In this document: in pieces, positions 22,223 to 24,916 of the stretch
Numbering within the stretch: the stretch's first letter is position 1
Layout: every line of letters starts with the position of its first letter
Source of the DNA: DATBIO01 sp036556965
GTDB taxonomy: Bacteria > Acidobacteriota > Vicinamibacteria > Fen-336
Direction of reading: 5' to 3'
Assembly: GCA_036556965.1 (NCBI GenBank)
Contig: DATBIO010000293.1
Coordinates: 1 to 24,916, forward strand
Length of the DNA: 24,916 nt
Position numbers and translations under genes: made by a program
Notes under the pieces: generated by a model
What the model was told of the DNA's origin: nothing
What the model saw: only the letters and a program-made list of their open reading frames with translations
Database searches by the model: none

Positions 22223-22621
22223 TCAGGCCTCCTGCTTCAGCTCGAGCAGGACCCCCGCCGCCGCGCGCGGGTGGACGAAGGCCACCCGGCAGCCGCCCGC
22301 CCCTGGCCGCGGGCGCTCGTCGAGGAGGGGCACGCCCCTGCCGCGCAGCTCGGCCATGGCCGCCTCGATGTCCTCCACCACCACGCACACGTGGTGGAGG
22401 CCCTTGCGCGACTCCAGGAAGCGCGCGATCACGGACGAGGGGTCGGTGGGCTCGAGCAGCTCCAGGTGCGACTCGCCCACGGGCAGGAAGGCCGTCTTCA
22501 CCCTCTCCGTGGGCACGTCGTGGCGCGCCTCCACCTGGAAGCCGAGGGCCTCGTAGGCGCGGACGGCCTCGTCCAGGGCCGGCACCGCGATGCCCAGGTG
22601 GTCGATGCGCAGTATCTTCAC
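22223..22621 (-). CDS. mce: Methylmalonyl-CoA epimerase
   Basis: A 132-residue VOC-fold enzyme that interconverts (S)- and (R)-methylmalonyl-CoA. The fold's metal ligands are visible: H8 in RIDHLGIAV, the ESHLELLEP strand, H77 in KGLHHVCVVV, and E127 in GVLLELKQ. The length is typical. GTG 22621 overlaps the stop of the upstream meaB gene (GTGA), a classic partnership, since MeaB protects methylmalonyl-CoA mutase. No mutase gene is in the window. Together they support conversion of propionyl-CoA from branched-chain or odd-chain degradation to succinyl-CoA. Confidence 0.93.
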   Translation of the reverse strand: MKILRIDHLGIAVPALDEAVRAYEALGFQVEARHDVPTERVKTAFLPVGESHLELLEPTDPSSVIARFLESRKGLHHVCVVVEDIEAAMAELRGRGVPLLDERPRPGAGGCRVAFVHPRAAAGVLLELKQEA

Positions 22622-23577
22622 CAGCCCAGCCTCCTCACCACCTCGTCCGCGGCCGAGAAGGGGTCGGTCTCGCGCGCGGCCAGGCGGTCCACCGCCGCCT
22701 CCAGCTCGGCCGCGGGCAGGGCGCGCGCCCGCACCTGGGCCATCACGCGATCGGCCAGCGCCTCCTCGAACTGGCGGCGCAGGGCGAAGCGCCGCTTGCG
22801 GGCGAAGACGCCCTGCGCGCCCGCGCGCGCGCGGAAGGCCTCCACCTCCGCCAGCAGCTCGGCCACGCCCTCGTCCGCGGTGGCCACCGTGCGCACGATG
22901 GCGGGGGGCGTGCCCTCCGCGCTGGCCAGCGACAGCATGCTCTGGATCTCGGCCACCACCCGCTCCACGCCCTCCCGGTCGGCCTTGTTGACCACGAACA
23001 CGTCGGCGATCTCCATGATCCCCGCCTTGAGGGCCTGCACCTCGTCGCCCAGGCCGGGCACGAGCACGACGAGGCTGATGTCGGCGGCGCCCACGATCTC
23101 CACCTCGTCCTGGCCCACCCCCACCGTCTCCACCAGCACCACGTCCTTGCCCGAGGCGGACAGGATGGTGACGACGTGGGCGGTGGAGGCGGCCAGGCCG
23201 CCCAGGTGGCCGCGCGTGGCCATGGAGCGGATGAAGACGCCGGGGTCCGTGGCGTGGGCCTGCATGCGGATGCGGTCGCCGAGGATGGCCCCGCCGCTGA
23301 AGGGCGAGGTGGGGTCCACGGCCACGACACCCACCGTCTTCCCCTGGCGGCGCAGGTGGCCGGCCAGGCGGTCCACCAGCGTGGACTTGCCCGCCCCCGG
23401 CGGCCCCGTCACCCCCACCACGAGGGCGCGGCCGGCGTGGGGAAAGAGCGCGCCCAGCAGGGCCGGGGCCTCGGGACGGCCGTCCTCCACCACGGTGATG
23501 GCCCGCGCGATGGCCCGGACGTCTCCCGCCAGCACGCCCGCCACGAGGTCGTCGGTCGTCGTGGTGGAGGCGCTCAC
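22618..23577 (-). CDS. meaB: MeaB/ArgK-family GTPase, methylmalonyl-CoA mutase chaperone
   Basis: A 319-residue G3E GTPase of normal family length. P-loop GPPGAGKS is at 58-65, VAVDPTSPFSGGAILGDRIRM is the characteristic MeaB stretch, ETVGVGQDEVE (150-160) is the switch region, and NKAD (197-200) fixes the guanine base. The family protects and reactivates methylmalonyl-CoA mutase and gates cobalamin loading. GTG 23577 is chosen by family length; no strong Shine-Dalgarno is present and the frame is open upstream into the end of the dehydrogenase gene. Its stop overlaps the epimerase start, so the two are coupled. Confidence 0.94.
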   Translation of the reverse strand: MSASTTTTDDLVAGVLAGDVRAIARAITVVEDGRPEAPALLGALFPHAGRALVVGVTGPPGAGKSTLVDRLAGHLRRQGKTVGVVAVDPTSPFSGGAILGDRIRMQAHATDPGVFIRSMATRGHLGGLAASTAHVVTILSASGKDVVLVETVGVGQDEVEIVGAADISLVVLVPGLGDEVQALKAGIMEIADVFVVNKADREGVERVVAEIQSMLSLASAEGTPPAIVRTVATADEGVAELLAEVEAFRARAGAQGVFARKRRFALRRQFEEALADRVMAQVRARALPAAELEAAVDRLAARETDPFSAADEVVRRLGW

Positions 23578-23644
23578 GGCCGGGTGGCCGAGGGCACGGT
23601 CTCCGGGGCGAGGGCCGCCCCGGTCCGGGCCGCCCCCCCCGGTC

Positions 23645-24802
23645 TCAACGGACCATGCCGCGCAGGCCGAGAAGCTCGCGGGAGATGACCAGCCGCTGCA
23701 CTTCGCTGGTGCCCTCGCCGATGGTGCCGAGCTTGGCGTCGCGCAGGTAGCGCTCCACCGCGTACTCCTTGACGTAGCCGTAGCCGCCGTGGATCTGGAT
23801 GGCCTCCAGGGCCACCCGCACCGCCATCTCGCTGGCGTAGAGCTTGGCCATGGAGGACTGCGCGGTGTGCTCGTGGCCCTCGTCGCGCAGGGTGGCCGCG
23901 CGCCAGGTGAGCAGGCGCGCCGCCTCCACCTCGGTGGCCATGTCCGCGACCTTGAACTGGATGGCCTGGAACTCGGCGATGGCATGGCCGAACTGCCGCC
24001 GCTCCTTCGCGTAGCGCATGGAGGCCTCGAGGCTGGCCTGGCCGATGCCGAGGGAGAAGGCGGCGATGCCGATGCGTCCCCGGTCGAGGATGCGCAGGGT
24101 GTCGATGAAGCCGTGGCCCTCGCGCCCCAGGAGGTTGGCGGCGGGCACGCGGCAGTCCTCGAGCACCAGCTCCGAGGTGTCGGAGGAGCGCACGCCGAGC
24201 TTGTCCTCCTTCTTCCCCGCCCGGAAGCCCCTGGTGCCCCGCTCCACCACGAAGGCGGAGATGCCCTTCTTGCCCTGGCTGCGGTCGGTGACGGCCATGA
24301 CCACCGCGGTGTCCGCCACGCGCCCGTTGGTGATGAAGGTCTTGGAGCCGTTGATGACCCAGTGGTCGCCGTCGCGCACGGCCGTGGTCTTGGTGCCCCC
24401 CGCGTCCGAGCCCGCGCTGTTCTCGGTCAGGCCCCAGGCGCCCACCTTCTCGCCGCGGGCGAGGGGGGTGAGGAACCTCTTCTTCTGCTCGTCGGAGCCC
24501 GCGAGGGCGATGTGGCCCGAGCACAGGCTGTTGTGCGCGGCCACGGAGAGGGCGACGCCCGCGTCCACCCGCGACAGCTCCTCGATGACGATGGTGTAGT
24601 CGAGCGTGGTCATGTCCGAGCCGCCGTACTCGGAGGGCCAGACCACCCCCATCAGCCCCAGCTCGCCGAGCCGCGTGAAGACGGAGCGCGGGAACTCCTG
24701 CTTCTCGTCCCACTCGCGCGCGTGGGGCGCGATCTCCGCCTCCGCGAAGTCCCGGACCGTCTTCCGGAGGAGCCGCTGCTCCTCGCTCAGGCCGAAGTTC
24801 AA
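23645..24802 (-). CDS. Acyl-CoA dehydrogenase (short/branched chain type)
   Basis: A 385-residue FAD flavoenzyme, the normal family length. It oxidises an acyl-CoA to the enoyl-CoA and passes electrons to ETF. Motifs: LTENSAGSDAGGTKTTA (FAD/substrate loop), WVINGSKTFITNG, ERRQFGHAIAEFQAIQ, QIHGGYGYVKEYAVERYLRD, and IGEGTSEVQR with catalytic E363. The start is TTG 24802: AGGAGG lies just upstream, and it begins LNFGLSEEQRLL as expected for the family. The specificity (butyryl, isovaleryl or short-branched) is not certain. Its placement before meaB and the epimerase fits branched-chain amino-acid breakdown. Confidence 0.95.
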   Translation of the reverse strand: MNFGLSEEQRLLRKTVRDFAEAEIAPHAREWDEKQEFPRSVFTRLGELGLMGVVWPSEYGGSDMTTLDYTIVIEELSRVDAGVALSVAAHNSLCSGHIALAGSDEQKKRFLTPLARGEKVGAWGLTENSAGSDAGGTKTTAVRDGDHWVINGSKTFITNGRVADTAVVMAVTDRSQGKKGISAFVVERGTRGFRAGKKEDKLGVRSSDTSELVLEDCRVPAANLLGREGHGFIDTLRILDRGRIGIAAFSLGIGQASLEASMRYAKERRQFGHAIAEFQAIQFKVADMATEVEAARLLTWRAATLRDEGHEHTAQSSMAKLYASEMAVRVALEAIQIHGGYGYVKEYAVERYLRDAKLGTIGEGTSEVQRLVISRELLGLRGMVR

Positions 24803-24835
24803 GGGAAACCTCCTGGGGGGCGTGCGGAACGAGCG

Positions 24836-24865
24836 ATGGTAGCCTCCGGCCCCCGCGGCCGGCAA
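24836..24865 (-). promoter_or_regulatory. Candidate promoter of the acyl-CoA dehydrogenase operon
   Basis: Read on the minus strand, TTGCCG (24865-24860) and TACCAT (24841-24836) are 18 bases apart and lie 34-63 bases before the TTG start at 24802. The arrangement fits a sigma-70-type promoter with a good -35 and a moderate -10. Confidence 0.35.
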
Positions 24866-24902
24866 CCGCGCGCGCGGCCTCCGCCACACGTCCGGGCGCC
24901 CG

Positions 24903-24915
24903 TGATAGCGTCACC
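24903..24915. promoter_or_regulatory. Small palindrome GTGA-N5-TCAC upstream of the dehydrogenase operon
   Basis: Half-sites GTGA and TCAC are separated by five bases (gtgaTAGCGtcac) just upstream of the candidate -35 region. It could be a repressor or activator site of the acyl-CoA operon, for example of a TetR/FadR-like regulator, but it is short and at the window edge. Confidence 0.2.
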
Positions 24916-24916
24916 T

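Overview
The window is very GC-rich (around 70% or more by eye), gene-dense, and uses many GTG and TTG starts and overlapping stop/start codons. It encodes lpxB, so the organism has an outer membrane. A GWxTD-domain secreted protein, a PEGA-domain protein, a Kai-like operon and a MeaB/methylmalonyl-CoA epimerase/acyl-CoA dehydrogenase block together suggest an Acidobacteriota-like soil or sediment bacterium. That is an inference; another high-GC diderm such as a myxobacterium is possible. No rRNA, tRNA, CRISPR array, insertion sequence or phage gene was seen.

Left part, + strand (1-9916). The 3' end of a NarX/DegS-type histidine kinase overlaps a NarL/FixJ regulator, followed by two more receiver proteins. 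Next come an alkaline-phosphatase-superfamily lipoprotein translationally coupled to an EnvC-like coiled-coil/LytM protein that lacks the zinc ligands. The most striking locus follows: a Kai-like operon of KaiB-like protein, double-domain KaiC with a C-terminal receiver domain, and a receiver-KaiB fusion whose receiver has His at the phospho-acceptor position. An S41-protease homologue that has lost its catalytic Ser and Lys, and an HU-family protein, close this part.

Middle (9932-16093). Two minus-strand secreted proteins (GWxTD and a small hypothetical) diverge from a stand-alone penicillin-binding transpeptidase. A minus-strand Tyr/Gly-rich PEGA protein diverges from lpxB, which is coupled to an orphan 149-residue gene and then to a CheY-like receiver.

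Right part, minus strand (24802 down to 16130). Nine genes read in one direction: acyl-CoA dehydrogenase, meaB, methylmalonyl-CoA epimerase, an MBL-fold hydrolase, MTA phosphorylase, a PfkB kinase, a class-A-like serine hydrolase, an M15-type peptidase and an amidoligase-like protein resembling PafA/Dop. The first five fit branched-chain/odd-chain acyl-CoA and methylthioadenosine metabolism. The last three look like peptide or cell-wall chemistry.

No stretch longer than about 200 bases lacks a gene. The best candidates for undescribed biology are the Kai-like three-gene switch with its degenerate receiver, and the PafA/Dop-like amidoligase with its peptidase neighbours.
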